The notes beneath the pieces are model-generated. The model was not told the DNA's origin, did not search any database, and saw only the letters and a list, made by a program, of their open reading frames with translations. Positions 27,283 to 37,067 of a DNA stretch of 64,000 bases are shown in pieces; within the stretch, counting starts at the first letter, position 1, and every line of letters begins with the position of its first letter. A program made the translations under genes and the position numbers. Source of the DNA: Arthrobacter sp. U41 (GTDB taxonomy: Bacteria; Actinomycetota; Actinomycetes; Actinomycetales; Micrococcaceae); NCBI RefSeq assembly GCF_007679325.1, contig NZ_VEGI01000001.1:558001-622000 (forward strand), in the 5' to 3' direction.

Positions 27283-28473
27283 TCATCCTGCCTTGCCCGA
27301 CCGTTTCCAGCCGCCGCCGTGCGACTCGGCGAGGCCCAGCAGCCCCAGCCTGCCAAGTCCCGCACGGACCGAGTCAGCGCTCAGTCCCGCCACGGCCGTG
27401 AGCTTTTCGACTGAACTGGTGGTCCGCAGCGGCAGCGCATCGAGCAGGATGAGATCCTCAAGGGTGAGTCCGTCGTGGATGGCCGCCGGGCCGGTCCTGG
27501 CCTCGGGTAGCGATTCGCCGCTGGGCGCGGCGAGTTCTGCGATTTCGCCGGCGTCGGTGACGCAGACCGCTCCTCCTTCGCGGAGCAGCCGGTGGCAGCC
27601 CGCGGAGTTGGCGCTGTGTACCGACCCCGGCACCGCGCCGACGGCCCGGCCCAGGGTCTCCGCATGGTGGGCCGTGTTCAGGGCGCCGGACCGCCACCGC
27701 GCTTCCACAACCACCGTGACCGCAGCCAGCGCGGCGATCAACCTGTTGCGCTGCAGGAACCGATACCGAGTGGGCGCCGAGCCCGGCGGAACTTCGGCCA
27801 GAACGGCGCCCTGGTTGGCGACGGCCCGCAGCAGCTCCTCGTTGCCGGAGGGGTAGAAGCGGTCCACTCCCCCTGCCATTACCGCGATGGTGGGCAGGTT
27901 CCCGGAGGTGCCGGCGGCGAGGGCAGCCCGGTGGGCGTGCGCATCGATCCCGTACGCGCCGCCCGAGATGATGGTGAACCCCCGCTGCACCAGCGAATAC
28001 GCAAGGTCGCCCGTCACGGACGAGCCGTAGGAAGTGCTGTCCCTGGAACCGACCAGTGCAACGGACGTTGAGGCCGGAGGCAGTTCCTGCTCGACGCCGC
28101 GCCACCAGAGGCAGATCGGTTCCTGCAATCCGAGATCGGCCAGTTGCCGGGGCCAGAGTCCGTCCGACGGAATGATCATGCGTCCGCCGAGCCGCTGCAT
28201 CGTCGTGAGGTCCCGGGCCGGTGCCAGGTCCTGGATTCTCGGCGCCCAGCGTTTCCGGGCGGTCCCCAGGCCCGTCCAGCCACCGCCGAAGCCGTTCTCG
28301 TCCAGGAGCCGGAACAGCTCCTGGTCCAGTTCCGCACCGGCAGTCAGTTGGCCGGTGGCGATCCTCAGCGCGTCTTCGGCCCCGGCGATGCGCACGAGCG
28401 CGAGACCCGCGGCGTCTTGCGGTTCGAACAGCCGGGACAATGCCGCCCTCGCAGTCCGTTCGCTCTCTGTCAT
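27283..28473 (-). CDS. dprA: DNA-processing protein DprA
   Basis: DprA (396 residues) loads RecA onto incoming single-stranded DNA during transformation. The central Rossmann-like domain shows VALVGSRDSTSYG (about residue 138), IISGGAYGIDAHAHRAAL and QRNRLIAALA; a C-terminal winged-helix-like segment follows (DLILLDALPLRTTSSVEKL). It lies 78 bp after comM and 114 bp before xerC, the standard actinobacterial order. With comM and yraN it suggests conserved DNA uptake or recombination functions, although no pilus genes are in this window. Confidence 0.94.
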   Translation of the reverse strand: MTESERTARAALSRLFEPQDAAGLALVRIAGAEDALRIATGQLTAGAELDQELFRLLDENGFGGGWTGLGTARKRWAPRIQDLAPARDLTTMQRLGGRMIIPSDGLWPRQLADLGLQEPICLWWRGVEQELPPASTSVALVGSRDSTSYGSSVTGDLAYSLVQRGFTIISGGAYGIDAHAHRAALAAGTSGNLPTIAVMAGGVDRFYPSGNEELLRAVANQGAVLAEVPPGSAPTRYRFLQRNRLIAALAAVTVVVEARWRSGALNTAHHAETLGRAVGAVPGSVHSANSAGCHRLLREGGAVCVTDAGEIAELAAPSGESLPEARTGPAAIHDGLTLEDLILLDALPLRTTSSVEKLTAVAGLSADSVRAGLGRLGLLGLAESHGGGWKRSGKAG

Positions 28474-28551
28474 GGGTGTTGTCCTTTCACGGGCCTGCGA
28501 TGGCTAGTGGCACTGCAGCGTTCGAGGCACCGCCGTGGGCGAAGAGCCTCG

Positions 28552-30099
28552 CTAGGCGGCGACGGCGGCCTGCCGCAGGTTGAGGGCCAGTCCGATATCG
28601 TCGGCCCCCGGAACCTCGCGGAGGGCCAGATCCGCCAAAGTCCACGCGAGACGCAACACGCGATCGTAGCCGCGGGCCGTCAGCACCCCGCGTTCCAGGG
28701 CGTGGTCCAGGATCCTGGTGGTGGGGGCGCCGAGCCGCAGGGCACCCCGGAGCACCCGCCCCGGCACCTGGGCGTTGGTTTCCATGCCGAACGGCAGCAG
28801 CCTCCGCAGCTGGCGTTCCCGTGCGGCCTGGACACGGGCCGCGATGGTGGCCGTGTCCTCCTCCGCCGCCGGCTGGCCAAAGTCCGCCAGCGACACCCGC
28901 TCCACCTGCAGCTGGATGTCCACCCTGTCCAGCAGCGGCCCGGACATACGCGCCAGATACCGCCGGCGCATGGTGGGAGTGCAGATGCAGTCGACTCCCT
29001 TGCCGGTGGCCTTGCCGCAGGGGCACGGGTTGGCAGCAAGAACCAGCTGGAAGCGGGCGGGGTAGGCCGCTGTGCCGGCCGACCGGTGAAGGACCAGTTC
29101 CCCGCTCTCCAGCGGCTGCCGAAGTGCGTCGAGGACGCGCCGTTCGTATTCGGGGGCCTCGTCGAGGAACAGCACCCCGCGGTGGGCCCGGGATGCGGCC
29201 CCGGGCCGCGGCAGCCCGGAGCCCCCTCCGATGATGGCCGCCGGAGTGGCCGTGTGATGCGGGTTCTCATAGGGCGGCCGGCGTACGAGTTGCAGGGAGG
29301 CCGAGGTCAGCGAGCAGAGCGAATGGATGGCGGTCACTTCCATGGCCTCGGCGTCACCCAGATCCGGGAGGAGCCCGGGGAGCCGTTCCGCCAGCATCGT
29401 TTTACCCGCCCCCGGAGGGCCTGTGAGCAGCAAGTGGTGCGCGCCGGCGGCGGCCACCTCCAGCGCCCTCCGCGCGTCCCCCTGCCCGGAGACATCGCGC
29501 ATGTCCGGCGGCGCCCACGAAGGCCCGCCGGCCCCGGACTCAGGTTCCCCGGGCTCGGGCGCGGGCTCGAAGTCCAGGGCCAGGTCCTGCGGGTCCGCAC
29601 CGAAATCGAACGCCAGACGGGCCAGGGTGGCGTAGCCCTGGACGCGCGCGCCAGGCACCAGCTGCGCCTCGGCGGCGTTCGCCTGCGCCACGACGACGTC
29701 GGCATATCCGGCCCGGACCGCGGCCATAACCGCGGGGAGGACTCCACGGACCGGCCGCAGCCTGCCGTCGAGGCCCAGTTCGGCGATGAACACTGTCCGG
29801 CCGGTGGACCGGACATCGTTCGAGGCCAGCAGGGCGGCCATGGCGATGGCGAGGTCGAAGCCGGAGCCCCGCTTGGGCAGCGACGCCGGGATGAGGTTGG
29901 CCGTGATCTTCCGGCGGCTCAGGGGTATGCCGGAGTTCTGGGCGGCCGACCGGATCCGTTCCTTGGCCTCGTTCAGCGACGCGTCCGGCAGCCCCAGGAT
30001 GATGAACGCCGGCAGGGTCTGGCCGATGTCGGCCTCGACCTCCACGATGTAGCCATTCAGCCCGACGAGAGCCACCGAGTACGTCCGGCCGAGCGCCAT
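28552..30099 (-). CDS. comM: YifB/ComM family Mg-chelatase-like AAA+ ATPase
   Basis: This 515-residue protein combines an N-terminal Lon-protease-like domain (from the start to about residue 170) with an AAA+ ATPase: Walker A GPPGAGKTMLAERL (about residue 227), Walker B VLFLDEAPE (about residue 300) and a Mg-chelatase C-terminal region with a CPCGKATGK cysteine cluster. ComM is a hexameric helicase that promotes branch migration in natural transformation. Its ATG directly follows the yraN stop (TAG-ATG), which suggests coupling. Confidence 0.94.
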   Translation of the reverse strand: MALGRTYSVALVGLNGYIVEVEADIGQTLPAFIILGLPDASLNEAKERIRSAAQNSGIPLSRRKITANLIPASLPKRGSGFDLAIAMAALLASNDVRSTGRTVFIAELGLDGRLRPVRGVLPAVMAAVRAGYADVVVAQANAAEAQLVPGARVQGYATLARLAFDFGADPQDLALDFEPAPEPGEPESGAGGPSWAPPDMRDVSGQGDARRALEVAAAGAHHLLLTGPPGAGKTMLAERLPGLLPDLGDAEAMEVTAIHSLCSLTSASLQLVRRPPYENPHHTATPAAIIGGGSGLPRPGAASRAHRGVLFLDEAPEYERRVLDALRQPLESGELVLHRSAGTAAYPARFQLVLAANPCPCGKATGKGVDCICTPTMRRRYLARMSGPLLDRVDIQLQVERVSLADFGQPAAEEDTATIAARVQAARERQLRRLLPFGMETNAQVPGRVLRGALRLGAPTTRILDHALERGVLTARGYDRVLRLAWTLADLALREVPGADDIGLALNLRQAAVAA

Positions 30100-30456
30100 C
30101 TACCCCACCCCCTTGAGGTGTTCCACCGCGGGCGTCCCGATACCGTCGTCGAGCACGGCGATTACGTCGACCCGCCTCAGCGGCATGCGGAGTTCATGGT
30201 CGCGGCACCAGGCCGACGCCAGCCGGTGCAGCCGGGCCAGTTTGTCCACGCCCACGGCCTCAAAGGGATGCCCGTAGGCAAGGGACTTGCGCGTCTTCAC
30301 CTCGGCGATGACCAGCGCGTCGCCGTCGAGCGCCACAATGTCGATTTCGCCCTCGGAGCACCGCCAGTTGCGGTCCACGATCCGCATGCCCAGGGCCTCA
30401 AGGTATCCGGCCGCGAGTTCCTCCCCGCGCCGGCCCAGCACGTCTTTAGCTCTCAT
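30100..30456 (-). CDS. yraN: YraN family (UPF0102) nuclease-like protein
   Basis: The 118-residue protein has a restriction-endonuclease-like fold: KDVLGRRGEELAAGYL at the N-terminus, then CSEGEIDIVALDGDALVIAEVKTR, with the conserved E, D and ExK metal-site residues. The biochemical role is unclear. The ATG at 30456 begins the conserved region; a GTG at 30477 would add seven residues. It is immediately adjacent to comM and downstream of the DUF2469 gene. Confidence 0.9.
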   Translation of the reverse strand: MRAKDVLGRRGEELAAGYLEALGMRIVDRNWRCSEGEIDIVALDGDALVIAEVKTRKSLAYGHPFEAVGVDKLARLHRLASAWCRDHELRMPLRRVDVIAVLDDGIGTPAVEHLKGVG

Positions 30457-30598
30457 GAACCCAGCCTGCGCCGCCACGCGCGGACAGCCCAGAGGGTCAG
30501 GCGGCTATGTGGACGCGCGCCACTATGTGGAAAACGTCCCCAGAGGGACTGCCGTGGAGGGCACGCGGGCAGCACTCCCCCGGAATGTAAAGCGAAAG

Positions 30599-30925
30599 TC
30601 AGTTCCCGAGGCCCTCCACCTTGGGCAAAGCGAGCTCCTCACTCCGCGGGAGCTCTTCCACGTTGACGTCCTTGAAGGTGATGACCCGGACGCTCTTGAC
30701 GAAGCGGGCGGAACGGTAGACGTCCCAGACCCAGGCGTCCTGCAGCGTCAGGTCGAAGTAGACCTCGCCGTCGGCGCTGCGGGCCTGCAGGTCAACGTGG
30801 TTGGCCAGATAGAATCGCCGTTCGGTCTCGACCACATAGCTGAACAGCCCGACAACGTCGCGGTATTCGCGGTAGAGCTGCAGCTCCATGTCGGTTTCAT
30901 AGTTTTCAAGGTCCTCGGCACTCAT
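30599..30925 (-). CDS. DUF2469 family protein
   Basis: This small acidic protein of 108 residues is strongly conserved in actinobacteria between rnhB and yraN, as here. It starts MSAEDLENYETDMELQLYREYRDVV and has many aromatic and acidic residues, with no Cys, signal peptide or membrane segment. I chose the ATG at 30925, where conservation begins; the frame remains open further upstream into rnhB. Function is unknown. Confidence 0.92.
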   Translation of the reverse strand: MSAEDLENYETDMELQLYREYRDVVGLFSYVVETERRFYLANHVDLQARSADGEVYFDLTLQDAWVWDVYRSARFVKSVRVITFKDVNVEELPRSEELALPKVEGLGN

Positions 30926-31038
30926 GGTTCCATCTTGCACCATCGGGCGCCGCCCGCGCGCCACGGGCCGCCCCGCAGCGCCCGCGTTGCCGGGGGGACC
31001 GCCCGCGGGACCGCCGAAGGACCGGCGCGGAGCCGTCG

Positions 31039-31710
31039 TCAGTCCGCGAGCAGCTGCCAGCTCACGCGATGGTAGGGCGTGGGCCCGGCGGTCCGTAGCG
31101 CATTCTTGTGCGTGGCCGTGCCGTAGCCCTTGTTCTCGTCCCACCCGAAGGCCGGGTATTCACTGTGCAGCCCGCGCATGATGTCGTCACGCTCCACCTT
31201 CGCCAGGATGGAGGCCGCGGCGACGCTCAGGCACTGCATGTCCGCCTTGACCAGCGTGTGCACCGGGGCGTCACAGCCGGGCTCCGCGGGGCCGTCGTCG
31301 AACAGGGAAGGCTGGGTCTCGGGCGAAAGCCAGTTGTGGCTGCCGTCGAGCAGCACCACGTCCGGGGTCACGCCGGCGGCGAGCACCGCGAGCCAGGCGC
31401 GGGTGCCGGCGAGCCGCAGCGCGGCGACGATGCCGACGTCGTCGATCTCCTTCGCCGAAGCATGTCCGACGGCGGAGGCCACACTCCAGCTCCGGACCAG
31501 CGGCACCAGGCGTTCCCGGTCCGCCACCTTGAGCAGCTTGGAGTCCCGCACGTCGGCGAGCAGCTTCTGCTGGTGCAGGTCCACGACGGCGATTCCCACA
31601 CTGACGGGGCCGGCGAGGGCCCCGCGGCCCACCTCGTCAATGCCCGCGAGGAGCCGTGCTCCGGACCCGCGGAAGCGGCGTTCGTAGTCGAGGGTGGGGG
31701 CTTCGGACAT
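31039..31710 (-). CDS. rnhB: Ribonuclease HII
   Basis: RNase HII (223 residues) cleaves RNA in RNA-DNA hybrids, including single ribonucleotides in DNA. The metal-binding motif [14 protein letters not shown] is at residues 23-36, the third acidic residue in LLDGSHNW, and [19 protein letters not shown] follows. The C-terminal KGYGTATH is typical. It sits 11 bp downstream of lepB on the minus strand, in the conserved rplS-lepB-rnhB-DUF2469 run. Confidence 0.95.
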   Translation of the reverse strand: MSEAPTLDYERRFRGSGARLLAGIDEVGRGALAGPVSVGIAVVDLHQQKLLADVRDSKLLKVADRERLVPLVRSWSVASAVGHASAKEIDDVGIVAALRLAGTRAWLAVLAAGVTPDVVLLDGSHNWLSPETQPSLFDDGPAEPGCDAPVHTLVKADMQCLSVAAASILAKVERDDIMRGLHSEYPAFGWDENKGYGTATHKNALRTAGPTPYHRVSWQLLAD

Positions 31711-31721
31711 GGCTCCTGACG

Positions 31722-32768
31722 CTACTTTCCGGCCGGGGCGGGCACGTCGCTGAAGACGTCGGGGTAGTTATCGACAGCGGTGATGCGGTTCAGCGGCCAG
31801 GCGATGACGGCGGCCTTGCCTTCGATGTCGGCGATGTCCACGAAGCCGCCGTTGCTGTCCGTGTGGGCGCGCGAATCGGCCGAATGGTTCCGGTTGTCGC
31901 CCATGACCCAGACCTTGCCGTCGGGAACCACGACGTCGAATTCGCGGACCTGGGGCACTTCGGCGGGGTTGACGTAGGGCTCGTCCAACGGGACGCCATT
32001 GATGGTGAGCCGGCCGCCGGCATCGCAGCAGGCCACGCGGTCGCCCGGCAGCCCGATGACGCGCTTGACCAGGTGCTGTTCCGAGTTGTCCGGCAGCAGG
32101 CCGATGAACATCAGCCCGTCCTGCACCCACGTGAACGGGCCCTTTTCCTCCTCCGCCGCGGGAACCAACCAGCTTTGGGTGTCCCTGAAGACCACAACGT
32201 CGCCGTGTTCCAGGGCGAAAGGCTCCGGGACCAGCAGGTTGACGAAGATCCTGTCGTTCACGTCCAGGGTATTCACCATGGATTCGGACGGGATGAAAAA
32301 GGCCCGGAAAAGGAAGGTCTTGATCAGGAAGGACAGCACGATCGCGACGAGCACCACAGTGGCCACTTCCTTGGCCCAGAGGAACATCGGGCTGTGGTTC
32401 TCCCGGGCCTTCGCCCGGCGGGCCCGCTTCGACGCGGCGCCCGCATGAGCCGGTCCCCCTGCGGCCGGGACGTCCAGGACGGGGATGTCCCTGACATCGG
32501 CGTCACGGCCGGAAGCACCGGACTCGGAAGCGACAGCCTCAGTACCGTCGGCGTCGGATGCCCCGGCGCCAGCACCGACGTCGGAAGCCTCAAGGTCAGT
32601 AGCGCCGAGGCCGGTAGCGCCGGGGCCGGACGTGACGTGCGGCCGGGCATCCGGGACAACAGCGTAACCGCCGTCCGCCGGGGACTCCGGGGCCGGGATC
32701 GGGGAGGAAGTAACCCGGGGCTGGTCCTGCCCCCGCGGATCAGGAGTCCGGGGTCCGGTCTCGGGCAT
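31722..32768 (-). CDS. lepB: Signal peptidase I with long N-terminal extension
   Basis: The 348-residue membrane protease removes signal peptides of exported proteins. One membrane segment spans about residues 132-152; the catalytic Ser163 is in FIPSESM and Lys235 in [12 protein letters not shown], with [11 protein letters not shown] near the C-terminus. Before the membrane segment lies an unusual low-complexity stretch of about 120 residues rich in Ala, Gly, Asp, Thr and Pro, ending in a basic patch (KRARRAKAR); it should be cytoplasmic. Its ATG directly follows the stop of a second signal peptidase gene. Confidence 0.94.
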   Translation of the reverse strand: MPETGPRTPDPRGQDQPRVTSSPIPAPESPADGGYAVVPDARPHVTSGPGATGLGATDLEASDVGAGAGASDADGTEAVASESGASGRDADVRDIPVLDVPAAGGPAHAGAASKRARRAKARENHSPMFLWAKEVATVVLVAIVLSFLIKTFLFRAFFIPSESMVNTLDVNDRIFVNLLVPEPFALEHGDVVVFRDTQSWLVPAAEEEKGPFTWVQDGLMFIGLLPDNSEQHLVKRVIGLPGDRVACCDAGGRLTINGVPLDEPYVNPAEVPQVREFDVVVPDGKVWVMGDNRNHSADSRAHTDSNGGFVDIADIEGKAAVIAWPLNRITAVDNYPDVFSDVPAPAGK

Positions 32769-33449
32769 TTACTGTCCGTTCTTCGCTGTGGTCGTGGTGG
32801 TTTCGGGGGGCCGTTCTACTGTTGTAAATCTATCAAGCGGCCAGATGATCTGTACGGGTCTGCCGATCACACGGTCCAGCGGCACCATACCTCCGCCGGG
32901 GGCGCCCAGCAGACTGCGGGAATCGGCCGATTGTGAGCGGTGGTCCCCCATCAGCCACAGCCGGCCGGGGGGAACGATCACACTGAACTGCAGTTCGCTC
33001 GGGGCGTCGCCCTCATGGAGGTAGGGTTCCTCCACCGGCTGCCCGTTGATGGTGAGTTTGCCGCCGGCATCGCAGCAGATCACCCGGTCTCCGGGGAGTC
33101 CGATGACCCGCTTGATGTAGGTGGTGTCGCCGCCGGAAAGGCCGATCCAGTGACCGACGCCGCCGAGAAAGTCCAGCACCGGCCCGTTGCCGCTGTTCAG
33201 CGGGGCGAAGGAGCCGCGCCCGTCGAAGACCACAATGTCGCCGCGGCCCACGGGGTCGTCCCGGAAGTCCGTCCGCGACACAACGATCCTGTCGCCTTCC
33301 TGGAAGAGCGGCTCCATTGAGGCGGAGGGGATGTAGTAGACATCGAGCCAGAGTGACCGGATCAGTCCGCTGATAAGGACGGCGAGGACTACAGCCAGCA
33401 ACACAAAACGCCAGCCGAGTTTCCTGGGCTGGCGTTTTGTGTGTTCCAT
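32769..33449 (-). CDS. lepB: Signal peptidase I, second paralogue
   Basis: The 226-residue paralogue of the following gene has a short basic N-terminus, one membrane segment (about residues 13-33), catalytic Ser44 in IPSASM and Lys113 in [11 protein letters not shown], and GDHRSQSADSR. The C-terminus ends in a Thr run (PETTTTTAKNGQ). The TAA stop directly abuts the ATG of the next lepB, so the two are surely co-transcribed. It follows rplS after a 131-bp gap containing a small hairpin. Division of labour between the two is unknown. Confidence 0.94.
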   Translation of the reverse strand: MEHTKRQPRKLGWRFVLLAVVLAVLISGLIRSLWLDVYYIPSASMEPLFQEGDRIVVSRTDFRDDPVGRGDIVVFDGRGSFAPLNSGNGPVLDFLGGVGHWIGLSGGDTTYIKRVIGLPGDRVICCDAGGKLTINGQPVEEPYLHEGDAPSELQFSVIVPPGRLWLMGDHRSQSADSRSLLGAPGGGMVPLDRVIGRPVQIIWPLDRFTTVERPPETTTTTAKNGQ

Positions 33450-33558
33450 GAGCCGTATCCTTCTAACGCTTTTCTGAAGTGAACAGCGCTGTCGCGGATG
33501 CTCCGGCGCTGGCCGGACACGGTCCGTGGACCCGCGGTGGAATCCTGCGGTGGAAGAC

Positions 33559-33574
33559 TCCGGCGAAAGCCGGA
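33559..33574 (-). terminator. Small hairpin after rplS
   Basis: A 6-bp stem TCCGGC/GCCGGA with a GAAA loop lies 7 bp past the rplS stop. No good T-tract follows on the minus strand, so it may be a weak terminator or an mRNA end protector. Confidence 0.4.
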
Positions 33575-33580
33575 AAAGTC

Positions 33581-33940
33581 CTACTTTGAGGTCTGGAAGT
33601 CGCGCTTTTCCTTGATCTTCGCTGCCTTGCCGCGCAGGTTGCGCATGTAGTACAGCTTGGCGCGGCGCACGTCACCCTTGGAGACGACCTCGATCTTGTC
33701 GATGATCGGGGAGTGCACCGGGAAGGTACGCTCCACGCCGACGCCGAAGGAGACCTTGCGGACGGTGAAGGTTTCGCGCAGGCCGTCGCCGTGGCGGCCC
33801 AGGACGAAGCCCTGGAAGACCTGGACGCGGGAGTTCTTGCCTTCGATGATGTTCACGTGAACCTTGAGGGTGTCACCCGCGCGGAAGACGGGAACATCGG
33901 TGCGCAGCGAGGCTGCGTCTACGGAATCGAGGATATGCAT
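33581..33940 (-). CDS. rplS: 50S ribosomal protein L19
   Basis: L19 (119 residues) sits at the interface of the ribosomal subunits. It shows [37 protein letters not shown] and the basic C-terminus [19 protein letters not shown]. The ATG at 33938-33940 has AGGAG 7 bases upstream and matches family length; the longer open frame upstream is leader. A 230-bp leader separates it from trmD. Confidence 0.97.
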   Translation of the reverse strand: MHILDSVDAASLRTDVPVFRAGDTLKVHVNIIEGKNSRVQVFQGFVLGRHGDGLRETFTVRKVSFGVGVERTFPVHSPIIDKIEVVSKGDVRRAKLYYMRNLRGKAAKIKEKRDFQTSK

Positions 33941-34170
33941 TGATTCACTCCTGGTGAACGCCACAGGTCCTTCACGTTGGGTCACGGCGGCCAAGCCCGG
34001 GCGCGGATGCGGCCCGGAAATTCCCGCCGAAATTTTGTCGATCCGGCCCCGCCAGGACTTGGCGGCGGCCGGGGTGCCGCGCTGTTGGTGACGCTCCCCC
34101 TGTGGCAGGTTCGCACCCAGCAGGCACAAGGACTAATTTTGCCACACCGGGGGCCTTCCAGCCAATCCGG

Positions 34171-34980
34171 TCAGGCGGAATCCCCGCCGGCGTCGGCGCG
34201 GCGCTTCAGGTGACCGTCGACGACGTCGTACCCCAGGTCCGCGAAAGCGGTCCGGTCCGCGCGGGGCAGCTTGCCGGCGTCGAACTCCTCCAGCAGGTCC
34301 GGCCGGCGTTCGGCGGTGCGGCGGTACTGCTCGTGCCGGCGCCACTGGGCGATCTTGCCGTGGTTGCCGCTGAGCAGCACGGCGGGGACGTCGCGGTCCC
34401 GCCAGCTGGAGGGTTTGGTGTAGACGGGGTACTCCAGCAGACCGTCCGAGTGCGATTCCTCCACGAGGGACTCGGGGTTTCCGACGACGCCGGGCAGCAG
34501 CCGCCCGATGGCTTCCACCATGGCCAGCACCGCCACTTCACCGCCATTCAGGACGTAGTCGCCCAGGCTCATCGGCCGTACGGTGAAGTGCTCGGCGGCC
34601 CATTCCATCACGCGCTCGTCGATGCCTTCATAGCGTCCGCAGGCGAACACCAGCCGGTCTTCTCCGGCCAGTTCGTGGGCCGTGGCCTGGGTGAACCGCT
34701 CCCCTGCCGGCGACGGCACAATGAGGACCGGCTTCGCCGTAGCCTCCCCAGCGGCGGCCGCTACCGTGGCCAGCGCCTGGGCCCAGGGCTCGGGCTTCAT
34801 AACCATGCCGGCGCCGCCGCCGTACGGAGTGTCATCCACGGTCCGGTGGCGGTCCGTGGTGAAGTCCCGGAGGGCGTGGACGTTGAGCTCCAGCAGGCCG
34901 TCCTGGCGCGCCTTGCCGATCAGCGAAAGTTCCAGCGGTGCCAGATATTCGGGGAAGATACTGACGACGTCGATCCTCAT
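34171..34980 (-). CDS. trmD: tRNA (guanine-N1-)-methyltransferase
   Basis: TrmD (269 residues) methylates G37 of tRNAs using S-adenosylmethionine and prevents frameshifting. It has a SPOUT knot domain with YGGGAGM (about residue 55), [11 protein letters not shown] (about residue 114) and [10 protein letters not shown], and ends with a C-terminal helical domain. The ATG directly follows the rimM stop at 34981, so the two are coupled. The order rimM-trmD-rplS is the usual bacterial one. Confidence 0.97.
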   Translation of the reverse strand: MRIDVVSIFPEYLAPLELSLIGKARQDGLLELNVHALRDFTTDRHRTVDDTPYGGGAGMVMKPEPWAQALATVAAAAGEATAKPVLIVPSPAGERFTQATAHELAGEDRLVFACGRYEGIDERVMEWAAEHFTVRPMSLGDYVLNGGEVAVLAMVEAIGRLLPGVVGNPESLVEESHSDGLLEYPVYTKPSSWRDRDVPAVLLSGNHGKIAQWRRHEQYRRTAERRPDLLEEFDAGKLPRADRTAFADLGYDVVDGHLKRRADAGGDSA

Positions 34981-35586
34981 TTAGGCGTTGTCTCCGTCGT
35001 CGGTGCGGTCTCCGGTGGAGCCTGTAGCGGACGTCTCCCCGTCGCCGGACTTGGCCTCGGACCTGGCCTCGTCCTCGGCGTTGACTTCAAAGAGTCCCGG
35101 CGGAGGCGTGACCAGCACGTAGCCCTCCCCGACGTTGACCTCGGGGACGATCTGCTCCACGAAGGGGATCAGGATTTCCTTGCCGTCGGTTGCGGTCACC
35201 ACCAGCAGGTCCTGGACCGGGAGGGTGTGGAGGCCGGAGACCTTGCCCACCACCTGGTCACCCACGCGGACCTCCAGGCCTTCGAGCTCGTGCTCGTACC
35301 AGCCTTCGTCGTCGTCCTCGTCGTCGAGGTCCTCAGTTTCGATGAACAGCTTGGCGCCGCGGAGCGTCTCCGCTTCGTTGCGGGTCTCAATCTCCTCGAA
35401 GGCGAGCAGCAGGATGTCCTTGTTCCAGCGGGCGCTCTCCACGGTCAGCGGGCCGGCCGAGGCCGGCTCCACCACGAACCGGGTGCCCGGGACGAAACGG
35501 TCGCCGGGCGCATCGGTGAGCACCTGGACGGTTACTTCGCCGCGGATGCCGTGGGGCTTGCCGATTCGTGCCACCTGAAGCTGCAT
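34981..35586 (-). CDS. rimM: Ribosome maturation factor RimM
   Basis: RimM (201 residues) assists late 30S assembly through S19. The N-terminal RimM barrel begins VARIGKPHGIRGEVTV, and the PRC-like barrel follows, with GKVSGLHTLPVQDLLVV and the conserved EILIPFV. The C-terminal 30 residues are a low-complexity acidic/Thr tail (KSGDGETSATGSTGDR), longer than in many homologues. It is directly adjacent to trmD. A strong hairpin separates it from khpA. Confidence 0.95.
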   Translation of the reverse strand: MQLQVARIGKPHGIRGEVTVQVLTDAPGDRFVPGTRFVVEPASAGPLTVESARWNKDILLLAFEEIETRNEAETLRGAKLFIETEDLDDEDDDEGWYEHELEGLEVRVGDQVVGKVSGLHTLPVQDLLVVTATDGKEILIPFVEQIVPEVNVGEGYVLVTPPPGLFEVNAEDEARSEAKSGDGETSATGSTGDRTDDGDNA

Positions 35587-35684
35587 CTGTTCCTCTGTTC
35601 GGGGTTGGTGAGTCTGGGTCTACTGGTAAAGACCGGAAATCCGGGGACCGGGTAACCGGAAAACTGTGGAATCCGGGGAAAACA

Positions 35685-35723
35685 GTCCGGCCCCTCCACC
35701 ATTATCTGGTGAAGGGGCCGGAC
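35685..35723 (-). terminator. Rho-independent terminator after rpsP-khpA
   Basis: An 11-bp stem (35685-35695 with 35713-35723) extended by CCACC/GGTG encloses a short loop; on the minus strand TGTTTTCC follows. It lies 24 bp past the khpA stop and separates rpsP-khpA from rimM-trmD. Confidence 0.8.
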
Positions 35724-35747
35724 TCAAGACAAGTGTTGCTGAAAGCG

Positions 35748-35990
35748 TTACCGGCGGCGGTCGGTGTCGACGACGTCGACCCTGACCGGCTCGCCATCCG
35801 CCAGTGCTGCCACCACAGTGCGCAGTGCGCGTGCGGTGCGGCCCTGGCGGCCGATCACCCGTCCGAGGTCGTCCTGATGAACGCGCACTTCGAGGGTGTC
35901 CCCGCGGCGGTTGTTCTTCGCACTGACCTTGACATCCTCAGGACTGTCAACGATCCCGCGGACGAGGTGTTCGAGCGCTTCTGCCAGCAA
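35748..35990 (-). CDS. khpA: KH-domain RNA-binding protein KhpA
   Basis: The 80-residue single KH domain opens MLAEALEHLVRGIVDSPEDVKV and has the RNA-binding GxxG loop as GRQGRTARALR (about residues 53-63). In other Gram-positive bacteria KhpA pairs with KhpB/EloR and influences cell length. It lies 1 bp after the rpsP stop on the same strand, the common arrangement, and ends in a cluster of Arg residues. Confidence 0.95.
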   Translation of the reverse strand: MLAEALEHLVRGIVDSPEDVKVSAKNNRRGDTLEVRVHQDDLGRVIGRQGRTARALRTVVAALADGEPVRVDVVDTDRRR

Positions 35991-35991
35991 T

Positions 35992-36414
35992 TTACTCAGC
36001 CTCGGTGGTCTCTGCTTCGGCGTCGGCGGGAGCCTCGGCTGCGTCGTCCTTCTTGGCCTTCTTGGTGATGGCTTCCGGGATGATCACGGAACCCTTTTCC
36101 GGGGTGACGAAGGCTTCCTTGGGAGCCTTGGTCTTCAAGGTGCCCTCCTGGCCCGGGAGACCCTTGAACTTCTGCCAGTCACCGGTGATCTTCAGGATCG
36201 CGGCAACCTGCTCGGACGGCTGTGCGCCGACGCCGAGCCAGTACTGGGCACGGTCCGTGTCGACCTCGATGTACGAGGGCTCTTCGGTCGGGTGGTACTT
36301 GCCGATCTCTTCGATGGCACGGCCGTCACGCTTGGAGCGTGCGTCCATGACGACGATACGGTAGTACGGTGCGCGCATCTTGCCAAAGCGCTTAAGGCGA
36401 ATCTTTACGGCCAC
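35992..36414 (-). CDS. rpsP: 30S ribosomal protein S16
   Basis: S16 (140 residues) is a 30S assembly protein. The conserved [21 protein letters not shown] opening follows the chosen GTG at 36414; AGGAG is about 11 bases upstream. Another in-frame GTG at 36426 is too close to that ribosome site. After the core (about residue 85), a C-terminal extension of about 50 residues ends in a Lys/Ala/Glu-rich tail ([23 protein letters not shown] region), common in actinobacteria. It is the first gene of the rpsP-khpA unit. Confidence 0.95.
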   Translation of the reverse strand: MAVKIRLKRFGKMRAPYYRIVVMDARSKRDGRAIEEIGKYHPTEEPSYIEVDTDRAQYWLGVGAQPSEQVAAILKITGDWQKFKGLPGQEGTLKTKAPKEAFVTPEKGSVIIPEAITKKAKKDDAAEAPADAEAETTEAE

Positions 36415-36629
36415 TTTTGTGGTCACTCCTGTTTCTGAAACGGGGTCGAGCCCGGCGTTCTGCACCCGTGGGGCGGGCCATACTAGGGGGTTCTAAAAGG
36501 ACAAGATCCGGACGCGGAGAGAGGGGCCACGCAGATCGAGTACCTGTTTATTGTGCCAGATCAGCGGCGGGATTTCGACTTGACACCCCCAACCGGTCCA
36601 TTTCCTGGCCTGTCAGCGCCCCGGGTGCG

Positions 36630-37067
36630 TCACGAAGTCCAGACGTAAAGGCCTGATTTGCTGGCGGGATCGACGGCGGTTGCCAGTTCGGCGAGCTGCC
36701 GGACGTAACGGGCGGCCTGCTCCGCACCGAAGGGCATGTCCTCCTCGGCGGCCCAGGATTCGGCGACGTCGTCCAGCACAACCTCCTCGCCCTCGGTCTC
36801 ATAGGTGAGCAGCTCGGCCAGGGCGCGGACCATCGCCGGCGGGACGCCGAGCAGGGAGTCGCTGGCCACGTCCACCATGGCGAGCTCGTAGTCGGCTCCG
36901 GAGGCGTGGACGGCGGTGCCGGCCAGGTCACCTAGGCGCTCGATTTCGAAGTCGGTGATGTCGGCGATCCGGACGGCCCCGGGCGCCGCAGCGGCCCCGC
37001 CGTCGAGGGCGGCGGCACGCTTGAGGGCTTCATCATGGGTGGAGACAAAAACTTCGGTGAATCCCAT
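36630..37067 (-). CDS. Conserved hypothetical acidic protein
   Basis: The 145-residue acidic protein begins MGFTEVFVSTHDEAL, has FEIERLGDLAG around residues 41-51 and ends in SGLYVWTS. The regular alternation and the lack of signal peptide, membrane segments and Cys suggest a soluble cytoplasmic protein. I recognise no family. GC-rich third positions and the ATG followed by a clean frame support a real gene. It lies between rpsP and the 69-bp repeat array. Confidence 0.7.
   Translation of the reverse strand: MGFTEVFVSTHDEALKRAAALDGGAAAAPGAVRIADITDFEIERLGDLAGTAVHASGADYELAMVDVASDSLLGVPPAMVRALAELLTYETEGEEVVLDDVAESWAAEEDMPFGAEQAARYVRQLAELATAVDPASKSGLYVWTS

Noticed and set aside
28144..30666. 840-codon plus-strand open frame across dprA, comM and yraN
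   Set aside because: It runs antisense to three genes with clear motifs and has a composition dominated by Arg, Gly and Pro.
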